Shown here one piece after another: positions 49,311-58,826 of a stretch of 64,000 nt of DNA. Each line of letters opens with the position of its first letter. The stretch's first letter is position 1. The stretch is from Pseudoalteromonas sp049257235. Lineage in GTDB: Bacteria > Pseudomonadota > Gammaproteobacteria > Enterobacterales > Alteromonadaceae. The notes below the pieces were generated by a model. That model was not told where the DNA came from. It saw only the letters and a list, made by a program, of their open reading frames with translations, and ran no database searches. The stretch is from the NCBI RefSeq assembly GCF_049257235.1, contig NZ_JBMMUF010000001.1:310001-374000 (forward strand). The letters run 5' to 3'. The position numbers and the translations under genes were made by a program.

Positions 49311-52037
49311 TTGAATATCAGCCGCAATGATAACAGACTCTACCAATCTCTAACACTGCCCAATGGTCTTAGAGTGCTTCTTGTAGAGGATAAAGAAAGC
49401 CCAAAAGCTGGGGCGGCATTGACTGTTAATGCGGGGCACTTTGACGATCCTTGGCACCGCCAAGGCCTTGCTCACTTTGTTGAACACCTCTTGTTCCTTG
49501 GCACCAAGAAGTATCCAGAAGCCGGTGAATTTCATGATTTCATTAGCCTCCATGGTGGCAGCAGTAATGCGTGGACAGGCACCGAGCACAGTTGTTACTT
49601 CTTTGATATAACCAAACAGTATTACCACGACGCACTAGAGCGCTTTAGCCAATTATTTATCGCGCCGTTATTCAACGAACACGAAATTACCAAAGAGCGT
49701 CACGCCATTGATGCTGAGTTTAAACTCAAAATTAAAGATGATGGCCGACGCATCTATCAAGCTCATAAAGAAACAGTTAACCCAAAGCACCCTTTTGCTA
49801 AATTTTCTGTGGGTAATATGGATACGCTTAGCGATGAGCGCGGCGCAATAAAAGCTGAGCTAGTCGCTTTTTTTGAACAGCACTATCAAGCGCAGTGGAT
49901 GACACTCGTGTTGTGTGGACCATATCCACTCGCCGAGCTCAAGCAATGGGCCACGACTTTGTTTGCTGATATTCCTGGTAATAACACGGAAAAACAACCG
50001 ATCAGTGAGCCTCTATACCGTCCTCAAGACTTGGCTATTGAGTTGCACATTGAACCCCACAAGCATTTGCAAAAATTAATTGTTAGCTTTGCGATGCCCA
50101 GTATCGACGACTTTTATAAGCATAAAACGGTGAGCTTTTTAGCACATTTGCTCGGCTATGAAGGTGAGGGATCGTTACATTCCATATTAAAAAATCAAGG
50201 CTGGATAAATGCCTTATCTGCCGGTGGCGGTATCAATGGCAGTAACTTTAAAGATTTTAATATTAGCTTGGCTTTAACTGATGAAGGCATTGAATATTAT
50301 TCAGATATCGTTGAGTGTGTGTTCGCTTACATTGCCCTTATCCGCCAAAATCTCAGCGCACTGAAGCCACTGTATAATGACAAACAAACACTGCTACAGA
50401 TTGCTTTTGATAACCAAGAAAAGGCACGCCTGCTCGATTGGGTTAGCGGCGTCAGTGTTAATATGCACCACTATTCAAGTGACAATTACCTCTATGGTGA
50501 CTACTTGATGGCTGGCTATGATCAGGCGCAATTCGCGCAAGTACTCGATTGGCTAACGCCAAAGAATATGCGCTTAGTGCTAATACACCCAGGAATTAGC
50601 TCAGAGCAAACCACCAAATGGTACAACACCCCCTACTACACCCAAGCGCTAGATGAGGATTGGCTCGAAGCGCTCAGCGCCATTGACGCGCCACTGAGCA
50701 CCATGTCCCTGCCTGAAGTGAATCCCTACCTGCAAAGACCTTGCGTGTTGCATGAGATAGTCAATGTCCAAGAAATACCCGAGAAACTCGCGTCTCATCC
50801 TGGGTTTAATTTTTGGTTCAAACAAGACTCCACATACCGCGTTGCCAAGGGCCATTTTTATCTTGCATTGGACTCAAAATTGGCAGTTAAAGATGTGCAA
50901 CACATGGCGCTGACACGCTTATTTGCTGACTTGTTTATTGATTGCGTAGCAGAGCGCTTTTACCCAGCGGAGCTCGCTGGTCTCAATTACCATATTTCTT
51001 CGCATCAAGGGGGCCTCACTTTACATACTGCGGGTCTATCATCAAGCCAGCTTGAACTAGCCCAAGGGTTACTTGATGCATTGTTTCATGCTGATATCTG
51101 TGCCAAACGCTTTGCCGAGTACAAAAAACAACTAGTGCGACATTGGCAATCGAGTAATCAAAACAAACCTGTGAGTGAGATATTCAGCCGCATTGGTGCG
51201 CAGGTTATGCCTTGGAATCCCACTCCTGATGAGTTAGCCAATGCACTAAAGAGCACGAGTTACTCGCAGTTTAAAAAATTCAGAACCGCGTTTTTCGATG
51301 AAATACACATTGAAGCGTTCTTGTATGGTAACTGGCGCCCAGCAGATGCCTATGATTTCTTGCGTTTGATCCAATCACATTTGCAACAACGCGCAAACAT
51401 CGATGCCATCTGTCGCCCTTTAATCGAAATTAAAGGTGTTCAGCAACAGCACATATCCCTAGCTGGTAATGACCATGCAATGGTGATTTACTACCAAGCG
51501 CTCAGCGCTGACATTCGTGAAAAGGTGATCATGATGATGGTTAATCACCTCATCAACCAGCCTTATTTCAACACATTACGGACTCAACAACAGCTCGGTT
51601 ACTTGGTAGGTGCGGGTTATGCGCCATTTAACTCCCGTGCGGGATTAGCTTTTTATGTGCAATCCCCTAAAGTAAGTGCCAAAGATTTGCTCGCACATCA
51701 TACGCAATTTGTGCAGCAATACAGCCAAGAGTTTAGTGCCATGGATAATCAAGACTGGCAGCAAGCAAAGCAGAGTCTGTATCGTCAAATTGCAGAAAAA
51801 GATAAAAATCTACGTCTACGCTCGCAACGCTTTTGGCTCGCCATCAGTAATCCTGATGTAGATTTTTCTTTGCAGGACAACCTCTTAGAAACCTTGCATA
51901 GCATTGAGTTTAGTGAAGTAAAAGACTACCTAAAGGTGCTGTTCTCTGAGCAACGAGCACGCACACAATGGCTTAGCTCGCCTCACACCAACAAAGAGGA
52001 CGACGTCGACCTTTACTCCAGCTCAACCATGAATTAA
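49311..52037 (+). CDS. M16-family zinc metallopeptidase (insulinase/pitrilysin-like)
   Basis: A 908-residue protease of the insulinase family with two homologous halves. The inverted zinc motif HFVEH is in RQGLAHFVEHLLFLGTKK near residue 55, with the third ligand Glu in AIDAEFKLK near 130. The second half lacks the motif, as in pitrilysin. No signal peptide is seen, so it should act in the cytosol, unlike periplasmic E. coli PtrA. The start is a TTG with GGAG 6 nt before it. The GGDEF-EAL gene follows after about 20 nt. Confidence 0.92.
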   Translation: MNISRNDNRLYQSLTLPNGLRVLLVEDKESPKAGAALTVNAGHFDDPWHRQGLAHFVEHLLFLGTKKYPEAGEFHDFISLHGGSSNAWTGTEHSCYFFDITKQYYHDALERFSQLFIAPLFNEHEITKERHAIDAEFKLKIKDDGRRIYQAHKETVNPKHPFAKFSVGNMDTLSDERGAIKAELVAFFEQHYQAQWMTLVLCGPYPLAELKQWATTLFADIPGNNTEKQPISEPLYRPQDLAIELHIEPHKHLQKLIVSFAMPSIDDFYKHKTVSFLAHLLGYEGEGSLHSILKNQGWINALSAGGGINGSNFKDFNISLALTDEGIEYYSDIVECVFAYIALIRQNLSALKPLYNDKQTLLQIAFDNQEKARLLDWVSGVSVNMHHYSSDNYLYGDYLMAGYDQAQFAQVLDWLTPKNMRLVLIHPGISSEQTTKWYNTPYYTQALDEDWLEALSAIDAPLSTMSLPEVNPYLQRPCVLHEIVNVQEIPEKLASHPGFNFWFKQDSTYRVAKGHFYLALDSKLAVKDVQHMALTRLFADLFIDCVAERFYPAELAGLNYHISSHQGGLTLHTAGLSSSQLELAQGLLDALFHADICAKRFAEYKKQLVRHWQSSNQNKPVSEIFSRIGAQVMPWNPTPDELANALKSTSYSQFKKFRTAFFDEIHIEAFLYGNWRPADAYDFLRLIQSHLQQRANIDAICRPLIEIKGVQQQHISLAGNDHAMVIYYQALSADIREKVIMMMVNHLINQPYFNTLRTQQQLGYLVGAGYAPFNSRAGLAFYVQSPKVSAKDLLAHHTQFVQQYSQEFSAMDNQDWQQAKQSLYRQIAEKDKNLRLRSQRFWLAISNPDVDFSLQDNLLETLHSIEFSEVKDYLKVLFSEQRARTQWLSSPHTNKEDDVDLYSSSTMN

Positions 52038-52056
52038 CCTTAGAGGGTTGATTCAT

Positions 52057-54318
52057 ATGACATATCACAACGTGCAAAATAACAATAACAAGACTTACAT
52101 AAGTCTCACAGCACTGATCATTGGCCTGCCTGCGCACGCTGAGCAATCCGCTAATAGCGTTGCGCAAAGCCCGCTCTACATAGCCACTACTGTATTTTTA
52201 CTCTGCTCTTTGTTGGTTATGGGGTGGAGTGTACTTTCCTTGCGTCGCTCCCAACAAAGCGAGCGCCACTCAAAACAGCTTTTACAATCAACTCTTGAAG
52301 GCAGCGGAGACATTCTGTGGGACTGGAACCTTGTTTCTGGTGAAGTGATGCGCATCAATGATGAACGTCACAGCCAGACGAGTCATATTATTAGCAAACA
52401 AATTCCACCCAACAGAGCGCTCATTCACCCGCAAGATTTACCTGCGGTTGAAAACGCACTACGCGCTCATCTCGCTCAAAAAACCGCTTTTTTTGAAGCC
52501 AGTTACCGATTACAAGATGAGCAAGGCCAGTGGCGTTGGGTACTCGATAGAGGAAAAGTGGTTGAAAAAAATGCGCAGCTTCAACCAGTAAGAATGACCG
52601 GTACGGTCAAGGATATACACGACATAAAAACCACCGAGCAACGGTTAAACTTGTTCGCCACGTGTGTTGAAAACCTCAGTGATGCTCTGGTTATTTATGA
52701 CCACAAATTTAAGCTTATCGACACGAACCCTGCGTTTACTGCGTTGTTTGGACTATCACGGCAATATCATTTTGGTCACGATTTCGCGATACCAGGGAAA
52801 AATCAGCAACGTAATGAAGCAATACGCCAATCTATCCTTGGTACTCATCACTTCCTCAATGAAGTCAATGTAACCACGGTTACAGGGCAACCCTTATGCA
52901 TGGAGTTGAGTGTTGATAAGGTGCGTGACGAAAGTGGACAAATTGAATACTACATCCTGGTTTATTCGGACTTAAGCGAGCGCAAAAACGCCGAGCAAGC
53001 ACTTAATGATCTGTCCAACCAAGATACGTTAACGCGCCTCCCTAACCGCAACCAATTCTTTGCCGATCTTGATGTGTTGATGGAAAAAGACAACCAGCAT
53101 GCGGTGTTGGTTATGGACTTGGATAACATCAAAAAAATTAACGATTCTTTGGGCCATCAGCTGGGTGATAAGCTGCTGGTCAAACTCGCTCAGCGCCTGA
53201 ACGAGCGCAAACGTCCACAAGATTCGTTCTACCGTTTAGGGGGCGATGAATTCGCACTTATCATGCGCGGTACAAACGATATCCACAGTATTACCGCACT
53301 AAGCAAAGACTTCTTAAAAACCATCGCCACACCGTTTCGGATGATGGGCCATGAGCTGGCTATTACAGCATCAATCGGTATTGTATTGAGCCCAGAAGAC
53401 GGCCGCACACCGCAGGCTCTACTTAAAAATGCAGATACCGCCATGTATCACGCTAAACAGCAAGGCAACCGCTACTTATTCTTTAATGATGCCATGAACC
53501 ATCAAGCCGTTAAGCGCCTGCAAATTGAAAACCTTATGCGCTTTGGTCTGAAAAAAGATCATTTTGAAGTTTTTTATCAACCAAAAATGGATATCAAAAC
53601 CGGTGAAATTGCGGGTATGGAAGCGTTGGTGCGTTTTATCACTCCGAAAAAAGGTATGATCAGCCCTGGCTTATTTATCCCCATCGCCGAAGAGACAGGG
53701 CAAATCATCGACATTGGTGAAGTCGTGTTACGCAAAGCCTGTGCTGATGTGAAACGCTGGCGAGAATTAGGGTTATTCAATCAGCGAGTGGCAGTAAACC
53801 TCTCGGCCAAACAGTTCGCACTTGCTGATTTAACCACACGCATCGAGCGCATTTTGCATCAAAGTCAGTTACCCGCCAGCGCACTTGAACTGGAGATCAC
53901 CGAAGGCACGGTAATGGACAATCCAGAGCACGCCATTGCCGTTATGCACGCACTCGTCGATAAAGGCATGCATTTGGCGATGGACGACTTCGGTACTGGC
54001 TATTCATCTTTGGCCTACTTGAAACGATTCCCATTGCATACGCTGAAAATAGACCGCGCTTTTATCATAGATATGGAGAACGAGCGCGGTAAAAACATGG
54101 TGGATTCAATTATCACTATGGCGCAAAATCTAAGTCTACATGTTGTTGCTGAAGGGGTTGAGGAAGTGGAACAATTGCAACAATTGCGCGATCTCGGCTG
54201 CGAAACAATGCAGGGGTATTATTACTCTAAGCCACTGTCCAGCGAACAGTTTGAAGCGTTCTTGCGTCAACAAAGAAAAGAGAGCAACGACACGCAACAC
54301 CTCAGCTTGGTGCGCTAA
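52057..54318 (+). CDS. Membrane PAS-PAS-GGDEF-EAL protein
   Basis: About 753 residues. An N-terminal stretch containing one or two hydrophobic segments (ALIIGLPAHA, ATTVFLLCSLLVMGW) is followed by two PAS-like domains (about 75-320), then GGDEF (FYRLGGDEFAL near 395) and EAL (GMEALVRF near 525; LEITEGTVM; MDDFGTGYSSLAYL). Both catalytic motifs are intact, so it could both make and break c-di-GMP. The ATG at 52057 is chosen because GAGGG lies 9 nt before it. It is co-directional with the M16 peptidase, probably by chance. Confidence 0.93.
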   Translation: MTYHNVQNNNNKTYISLTALIIGLPAHAEQSANSVAQSPLYIATTVFLLCSLLVMGWSVLSLRRSQQSERHSKQLLQSTLEGSGDILWDWNLVSGEVMRINDERHSQTSHIISKQIPPNRALIHPQDLPAVENALRAHLAQKTAFFEASYRLQDEQGQWRWVLDRGKVVEKNAQLQPVRMTGTVKDIHDIKTTEQRLNLFATCVENLSDALVIYDHKFKLIDTNPAFTALFGLSRQYHFGHDFAIPGKNQQRNEAIRQSILGTHHFLNEVNVTTVTGQPLCMELSVDKVRDESGQIEYYILVYSDLSERKNAEQALNDLSNQDTLTRLPNRNQFFADLDVLMEKDNQHAVLVMDLDNIKKINDSLGHQLGDKLLVKLAQRLNERKRPQDSFYRLGGDEFALIMRGTNDIHSITALSKDFLKTIATPFRMMGHELAITASIGIVLSPEDGRTPQALLKNADTAMYHAKQQGNRYLFFNDAMNHQAVKRLQIENLMRFGLKKDHFEVFYQPKMDIKTGEIAGMEALVRFITPKKGMISPGLFIPIAEETGQIIDIGEVVLRKACADVKRWRELGLFNQRVAVNLSAKQFALADLTTRIERILHQSQLPASALELEITEGTVMDNPEHAIAVMHALVDKGMHLAMDDFGTGYSSLAYLKRFPLHTLKIDRAFIIDMENERGKNMVDSIITMAQNLSLHVVAEGVEEVEQLQQLRDLGCETMQGYYYSKPLSSEQFEAFLRQQRKESNDTQHLSLVR

Positions 54319-54335
54319 AGCAGGCTTTTTCTGTG

Positions 54336-54527
54336 CTATGGACGCCAGATAATGCCACAGTGCGCCACGGAACGCATTAGAGCACGACGATAATGCACAT
54401 TAAACAGAGCCAACGCAAATGGACCAAATAAGCCACCTAAAAATGCCCAGCGCTTTGCTGGCATACCTTTAGCGTTAGCAATAAAAAATAACATGGTTGC
54501 GAAAACAAGACTCAGTACTAATAGCAT
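54336..54527 (-). CDS. Very small membrane protein
   Basis: About 63 residues with two hydrophobic stretches (LLVLSLVFATMLFFIA and WAFLGGLFGPFALALF) separated by a short basic turn, and a His/Arg-rich tail. The ATG at 54527 follows a GGGGGAT site. Small proteins of this shape occur in relatives, but I cannot name a family. It ends 18 nt from the stop of the GGDEF-EAL gene, in convergent orientation. Confidence 0.6.
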   Translation of the reverse strand: MLLVLSLVFATMLFFIANAKGMPAKRWAFLGGLFGPFALALFNVHYRRALMRSVAHCGIIWRP

Positions 54528-54698
54528 TTTATCCCCCGAAATTTGAGGCCGCGACTTTAGCACACAAGCGCTGCTTTATTAACCATACAAAAGTACCATA
54601 TGTGCAATAAATAAACATCCGCTTCGCACCCGCCCAAAGAATTAATTTACATATCAATTAAATAGAAGCGCATCGGTGTATTAATTTGTAGACATGAA

Positions 54699-54726
54699 AA
54701 AAGCGCAAGTTAGTGCTTGCGCTTTT
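54699..54726. terminator. Terminator of fadIJ
   Basis: AAAAGCGCAAG and CTTGCGCTTTT form an 11-bp perfect stem around TTAGTG. T-runs fall on both strands. It lies about 25 nt past the fadJ stop. Confidence 0.85.
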
Positions 54727-54750
54727 ATGAAGATCAGCACGCCCTTGCGC

Positions 54751-56913
54751 TTATGCGCTTTGTTCGGCTTCCTCGTTTTGTGCAGATCCCGAGTCTTGCT
54801 GTTGCGCTTGAGCATAAAAACACTCTGCGTTCTTAGCCATCTCCAGCAAAGTCGGCGCTGGTTCAAAGGTACTATTGAACTGCGCAAACGTAGCCAGTTT
54901 AGAGCACACTTCGCTGGCACCTAACTGGTCCATGTAATTAAATGGGCCACCTAAGAATGGCGGGAAACCAATGCCAAAAATGGCACCAATATCACCGTCG
55001 CGGGCATTACTCACAATCCCCTCTTCCAAGCATCGAGCCGCCTCATTGAGCATTTGCATAACACAGCGCTCAGCAATTTCTTCCTTATTGAGCTTAGGTG
55101 CCAGTGTCACGCCAAGTAACTCGTACACAGAGTCGTCAACTTTCTTATCTTTTTTGGAGTAATCGTAGAAACCACGGCCTGACTTGCGCCCCAGACGCTT
55201 ACTATCAATAAGGCGATTAAAGGCATCAGGTGCCTTGAAGCGCTCTCCCAGTTCAGCTTCTAAAATTGGCGCAATCTTAGAGCCAATATCGATACCCACC
55301 TCATCCAACAAGGTCAGTGGACCAACAGGGAAACCAAATTCAACCAGGGCCTTATCTATCTTTTCAATAGGCTCGCCAGCGAGCAGCAGATTCGCGGCTT
55401 CGTTGACATAAGGCGCCAATATACGGTTAACAAAAAAGCCCGCTTTGTCTTTAACCACAATCGGAGTTTTACCTTGCTTACGTGCAAAGCTCACCGTGCG
55501 CGCAATAGTTTGCTCACTGGTTTTCTCATGAGGGATTATCTCCACCAATGGCATTTTCTCTACCGGTGAGAAGTAATGTAAACCGATAACATTTTCTGGA
55601 CGCTGCGCATTTTGGGCAATATGCGAAATTGGCAGTGACGAGGTGTTGCTAGCAAAAATGGTGTGTTCTTGCGCGTGTTGTTCAACATCCGCAACCATGG
55701 CTTGTTTGAGTTTTAAATCCTCAAATACCGCTTCAATCACCATATCGACATTTTTAAAGCCGCTGTAATCGGTCGTGCCAGTAATGCGATTCATCTGCAT
55801 CTGAAGCTCAGCCTTAGACAAAATACGACGTTTGAGTTTTTTGTCCAAAATTTTGTAGCTGTAGTTCATTGCACCTGCAATACCTTGCTGAGCAACGTCC
55901 TTAATGCGTGTTGGCACGCCTGCTTTAATCGCACTCACGTGCGTGATACCCGCGCCCATTAAGCCTCCACCTAACACCGCAACTTTGTCTGTGCTTGGCG
56001 CGTCATCGGCTCGCCATTCTTTTTTCATTTGCGTAGTTGCAAAGAAAATTCCACGTAGTTGTTTCGACACATCACTCATCACTAAGCTAGCAAAGCCTTC
56101 AGCCTCCGTTTTGTAGGCTTTTAGCGTATCGAGCTCGACACTGGCACGCACAGCTTTGATGATGAGATTAGGCGCTGGATAATGGCCACCGGTTTTCTTA
56201 GCCACATTCTCTGCCGCTTTTTTGAAAATAAGGTTACGACCAAATGGATTTGACTCAAGCAACTTAGAGACTTTATCGAGCTGCGGTTTGGCGGCTTTGG
56301 CTTTGCCCTTAAGCGCAAACTGGGTCGCTACATCTAATAGCACTGACTGTGGTACACATTCATTCACTAGTCCTGCTTTTTTAGCTTGCTTAGCGCGCAC
56401 TTGCTTACCTGTTAGCATCCACTCCAGTGCTTTTTGAATACCCACAAGTTTAGGTAAACGCTGGGTCCCCCCACCTCCGGGAAGCAAACCTAACTGCACT
56501 TCAGGGAGGCCCATTTTGGTAATGTCACTGTCACTACACACACGATAATCACATGCCAGCGCAAATTCCAGACCACCGCCAAGTGCAGCGCCATGAATAG
56601 CGGCAACCGTAGGATAAGGTAATTTTGCCAACTCAAAGAAGGCATCATGACAGGTCGTCGATAGTGCCAATGCCTCTTCGTGCGAGTTCGCATCATCAAG
56701 CATATTAATGTCTGCACCCGCAATAAAGTTATCTGGCTTGGCGCTGACAAACACGAGGCCTTTAACATTGGCATCGTTGGCGGTTTTGATCACCTCTTCA
56801 AGCTGCGCTGCAAAACTTGCGCGCAAGGTATTCATTTTCTCGCCTGGTACATCAATGGTGACAATACCGACTTGCTCATCATTGAGCTCAAATTTAAATA
56901 CTGATTCAGTCAT
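54751..56913 (-). CDS. fadJ: Fatty oxidation complex alpha subunit FadJ
   Basis: A 720-residue bifunctional enoyl-CoA hydratase/3-hydroxyacyl-CoA dehydrogenase. The hydratase/isomerase domain (about 1-190) shows IAGADINML, GAALGGGLEFALACDYRV and PEVQLGLLPGGGGTQRLP with the catalytic Glu residues. The NAD-binding domain (about 315-500) shows VLGGGLMGAGITHV and IGLHYFSPVEKMPLVEII. A C-terminal dehydrogenase domain follows. The length and the I-J order fit FadJ rather than FadB. Its ATG overlaps the fadI stop by 1 nt. Confidence 0.95.
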   Translation of the reverse strand: MTESVFKFELNDEQVGIVTIDVPGEKMNTLRASFAAQLEEVIKTANDANVKGLVFVSAKPDNFIAGADINMLDDANSHEEALALSTTCHDAFFELAKLPYPTVAAIHGAALGGGLEFALACDYRVCSDSDITKMGLPEVQLGLLPGGGGTQRLPKLVGIQKALEWMLTGKQVRAKQAKKAGLVNECVPQSVLLDVATQFALKGKAKAAKPQLDKVSKLLESNPFGRNLIFKKAAENVAKKTGGHYPAPNLIIKAVRASVELDTLKAYKTEAEGFASLVMSDVSKQLRGIFFATTQMKKEWRADDAPSTDKVAVLGGGLMGAGITHVSAIKAGVPTRIKDVAQQGIAGAMNYSYKILDKKLKRRILSKAELQMQMNRITGTTDYSGFKNVDMVIEAVFEDLKLKQAMVADVEQHAQEHTIFASNTSSLPISHIAQNAQRPENVIGLHYFSPVEKMPLVEIIPHEKTSEQTIARTVSFARKQGKTPIVVKDKAGFFVNRILAPYVNEAANLLLAGEPIEKIDKALVEFGFPVGPLTLLDEVGIDIGSKIAPILEAELGERFKAPDAFNRLIDSKRLGRKSGRGFYDYSKKDKKVDDSVYELLGVTLAPKLNKEEIAERCVMQMLNEAARCLEEGIVSNARDGDIGAIFGIGFPPFLGGPFNYMDQLGASEVCSKLATFAQFNSTFEPAPTLLEMAKNAECFYAQAQQQDSGSAQNEEAEQSA

Positions 56914-58223
56914 TATGCGCTCTCCAATACAAAGGCAGCACCTAGGCCACCAGCCGCACAGGCTGTCGTTAATGCCAACCCTCCGCCGCGGCGGTTAAGT
57001 TCGTGAATACTTTGGGTGATCAAACGCGCTCCGGTAGCAGCAAATGGATGGCCGTATGCTAATGAGCCACCGTTAACGTTGAACTTATCCATATCGATTT
57101 CGCCAATGGCTTTATCGCGGCCTAATTTCTCTTTGGCAAATTTATCTGATGCAAACATTTTCATGTTCGCCAGTGTTTGCGCTGCAAATGCTTCGTGCAT
57201 CTCGATAAGATTCAAATCACCCAGCGTAATACCTGCTCTATCAAGTGCAAGCGGTGTAGAGTGAGCTGGGCCCATCAACATATCTTCATGAACACCAATC
57301 GCTGTAAATGCGTAACTACGGATGTAACCCAAGATTTCATAGCCCATGGCTTTGGCTTTGCTTTCATTCATCAGTAGCACTGCCGCTGCACCATCGGTAA
57401 GTGGCGTCGCGTTAGCAGCGGTAACACTGCCGTATTTGCGATCAAATACAGGTTTTAGCTTGGCATAACTTGCCAGCTCAGAATTAGCGCGGATGTTATT
57501 GTCTTGTTCAATGAAAGATTTATAAGGCGGTACATGTGCTGTCATCACTTCTTGCGCCAGTTTGCCTTCTGCCCAAGCTTGGCTTGCCAGCGTATGTGAA
57601 CGGTGCGCCAACGCATCTTGGTCAGCTCGACTGATGCTGTGTGTTTTCGCCATTTGTTCAGCAGTCTGTCCCATCGACAAGCCCGTTGAATATTCTGCAA
57701 CCGCAGGCGGTACAGGCAGTAAGTCTTTAAGGCGCAATTTTGAGAAAATCTTCAAACGTTGCGACAAGGTACGTGCCTTATTTAAATCCACAAGGCTACC
57801 TGCAAGCTTCTTACTCACACCAATTGGCAATACAGATGATGAATCAGCACCACCAGCAATACCTACCTGCGTGTGGCCAGCCATAATCGACTCTGCGACA
57901 TTGGCAATTGCTTGGAAACTTGTAGCACATGCACGCGATACTGAGTAAGCATCAATATTAACTGGCATTCCTGTACCCAGTACGATTTCGCGAGCAATGT
58001 TTGGGGCCTCTGGCATTTGCACCACCTGACCAAATACCAGCTGATCGATTTCTTTTCGGTCAAAATCAAGACGCTCAAGCATCTCGTTGACAACTAGTTT
58101 CCCCAAATCTAACGCTGGAATGTGATGAAAAGCGGTAGCTTGCTTTGCAAAAGGTGTACGTAAACCGCTGACAATAGCGATACGCTCCCCGTTTCGTGTT
58201 GTTAGTTTTAATTGCTCAGACAT
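56913..58223 (-). CDS. fadI: 3-ketoacyl-CoA thiolase FadI
   Basis: A 436-residue thiolase that releases acetyl-CoA in the last step of beta-oxidation and forms the complex with FadJ. The nucleophilic Cys is in SRACATSFQAIAN near residue 99. The later catalytic His and Cys are in YGHPFAATGARL and TTACAAGGLGAAF. The length matches FadI (436 in E. coli) rather than FadA (387). AGGAG precedes the ATG. A FadR-type operator lies 20-34 nt upstream of the start. Confidence 0.96.
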   Translation of the reverse strand: MSEQLKLTTRNGERIAIVSGLRTPFAKQATAFHHIPALDLGKLVVNEMLERLDFDRKEIDQLVFGQVVQMPEAPNIAREIVLGTGMPVNIDAYSVSRACATSFQAIANVAESIMAGHTQVGIAGGADSSSVLPIGVSKKLAGSLVDLNKARTLSQRLKIFSKLRLKDLLPVPPAVAEYSTGLSMGQTAEQMAKTHSISRADQDALAHRSHTLASQAWAEGKLAQEVMTAHVPPYKSFIEQDNNIRANSELASYAKLKPVFDRKYGSVTAANATPLTDGAAAVLLMNESKAKAMGYEILGYIRSYAFTAIGVHEDMLMGPAHSTPLALDRAGITLGDLNLIEMHEAFAAQTLANMKMFASDKFAKEKLGRDKAIGEIDMDKFNVNGGSLAYGHPFAATGARLITQSIHELNRRGGGLALTTACAAGGLGAAFVLESA

Positions 58224-58242
58224 AAAAATGCTTCTCCTGCTG

Positions 58243-58257
58243 ACAGGTCTGACCTGT
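58243..58257 (-). promoter_or_regulatory. FadR operator before fadIJ
   Basis: ACAGGTCTGACCTGT is a perfect 7-1-7 palindrome of the type bound by FadR (core GGTC-N-GACC). It lies just after the predicted transcription start of fadIJ, so bound FadR would block the polymerase. Release by long-chain acyl-CoA would induce the operon. Confidence 0.8.
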
Positions 58258-58270
58258 TAAAGTTTCCTCG

Positions 58271-58299
58271 ATTCTAAACAACCCCACGCACATTGCCAA
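58271..58299 (-). promoter_or_regulatory. Promoter of fadIJ
   Basis: On the minus strand TTGGCA (58299-58294), a 17-base spacer and TAGAAT (58276-58271) form a good sigma-70 promoter. The transcript would start near 58264, just before the FadR palindrome. Confidence 0.65.
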
Positions 58300-58793
58300 G
58301 AGCGAAGTTAAAAATAAAGGTGTAGCAAAAACAACAGTTAGGGTCTATTCATCCATGTGCTTTGCTTTATCTTTAACCTCAACGTCTTGCAGCCATGACG
58401 CGAGCTATTAAGCATAGTCGTTCTACACAAATAAAGAGCAAACAACAGTATAAGGCGTTTGGGTGTACCCACGGGGCGGCATATTGAGCGCATGTGTAGG
58501 CGTTATCGCATAGTCGTGTAGCTGAACTGCGGCTCCTATGCTGCGCCTTGTGCAAAAAAAACCTAAAGACAAACAGCTCCTCACAACTTGGGGCATTTAA
58601 AATAAAAACAAGACTTTAAAACTAGGCAATTGTGAGTAAAATCAATCTGAACTAATTAGCATAAACAGTGCCTAACTGGCTTGCTACTGTGCGGTGTAGC
58701 AAAAAACAAAAGCACCGTATTTTTATAAATTTTCATGTTCTATACCCATTTATGTTCAGTACGTTCGCATACAAAGCTCAGCGACTTAAGTGA
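58300..58793. other. Long spacer with a GC-rich, repeat-bounded block
   Basis: About 490 nt between the fadI promoter and the moxR gene without a convincing open frame. GCATAGTCGT occurs twice in direct order (58412-58421 and 58508-58517). These bracket a GC-richer block in otherwise AT-rich DNA. The second copy lies in TATCGCATAGTCGTG, and a one-mismatch copy of that 15-mer is at 1914-1928. It may be a dispersed intergenic element or a structured RNA. It must also hold the moxR promoter. Confidence 0.45.
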
Positions 58794-58826
58794 ATGGGTA
58801 TGATGCCTCCAAGGACAAGTATACGT

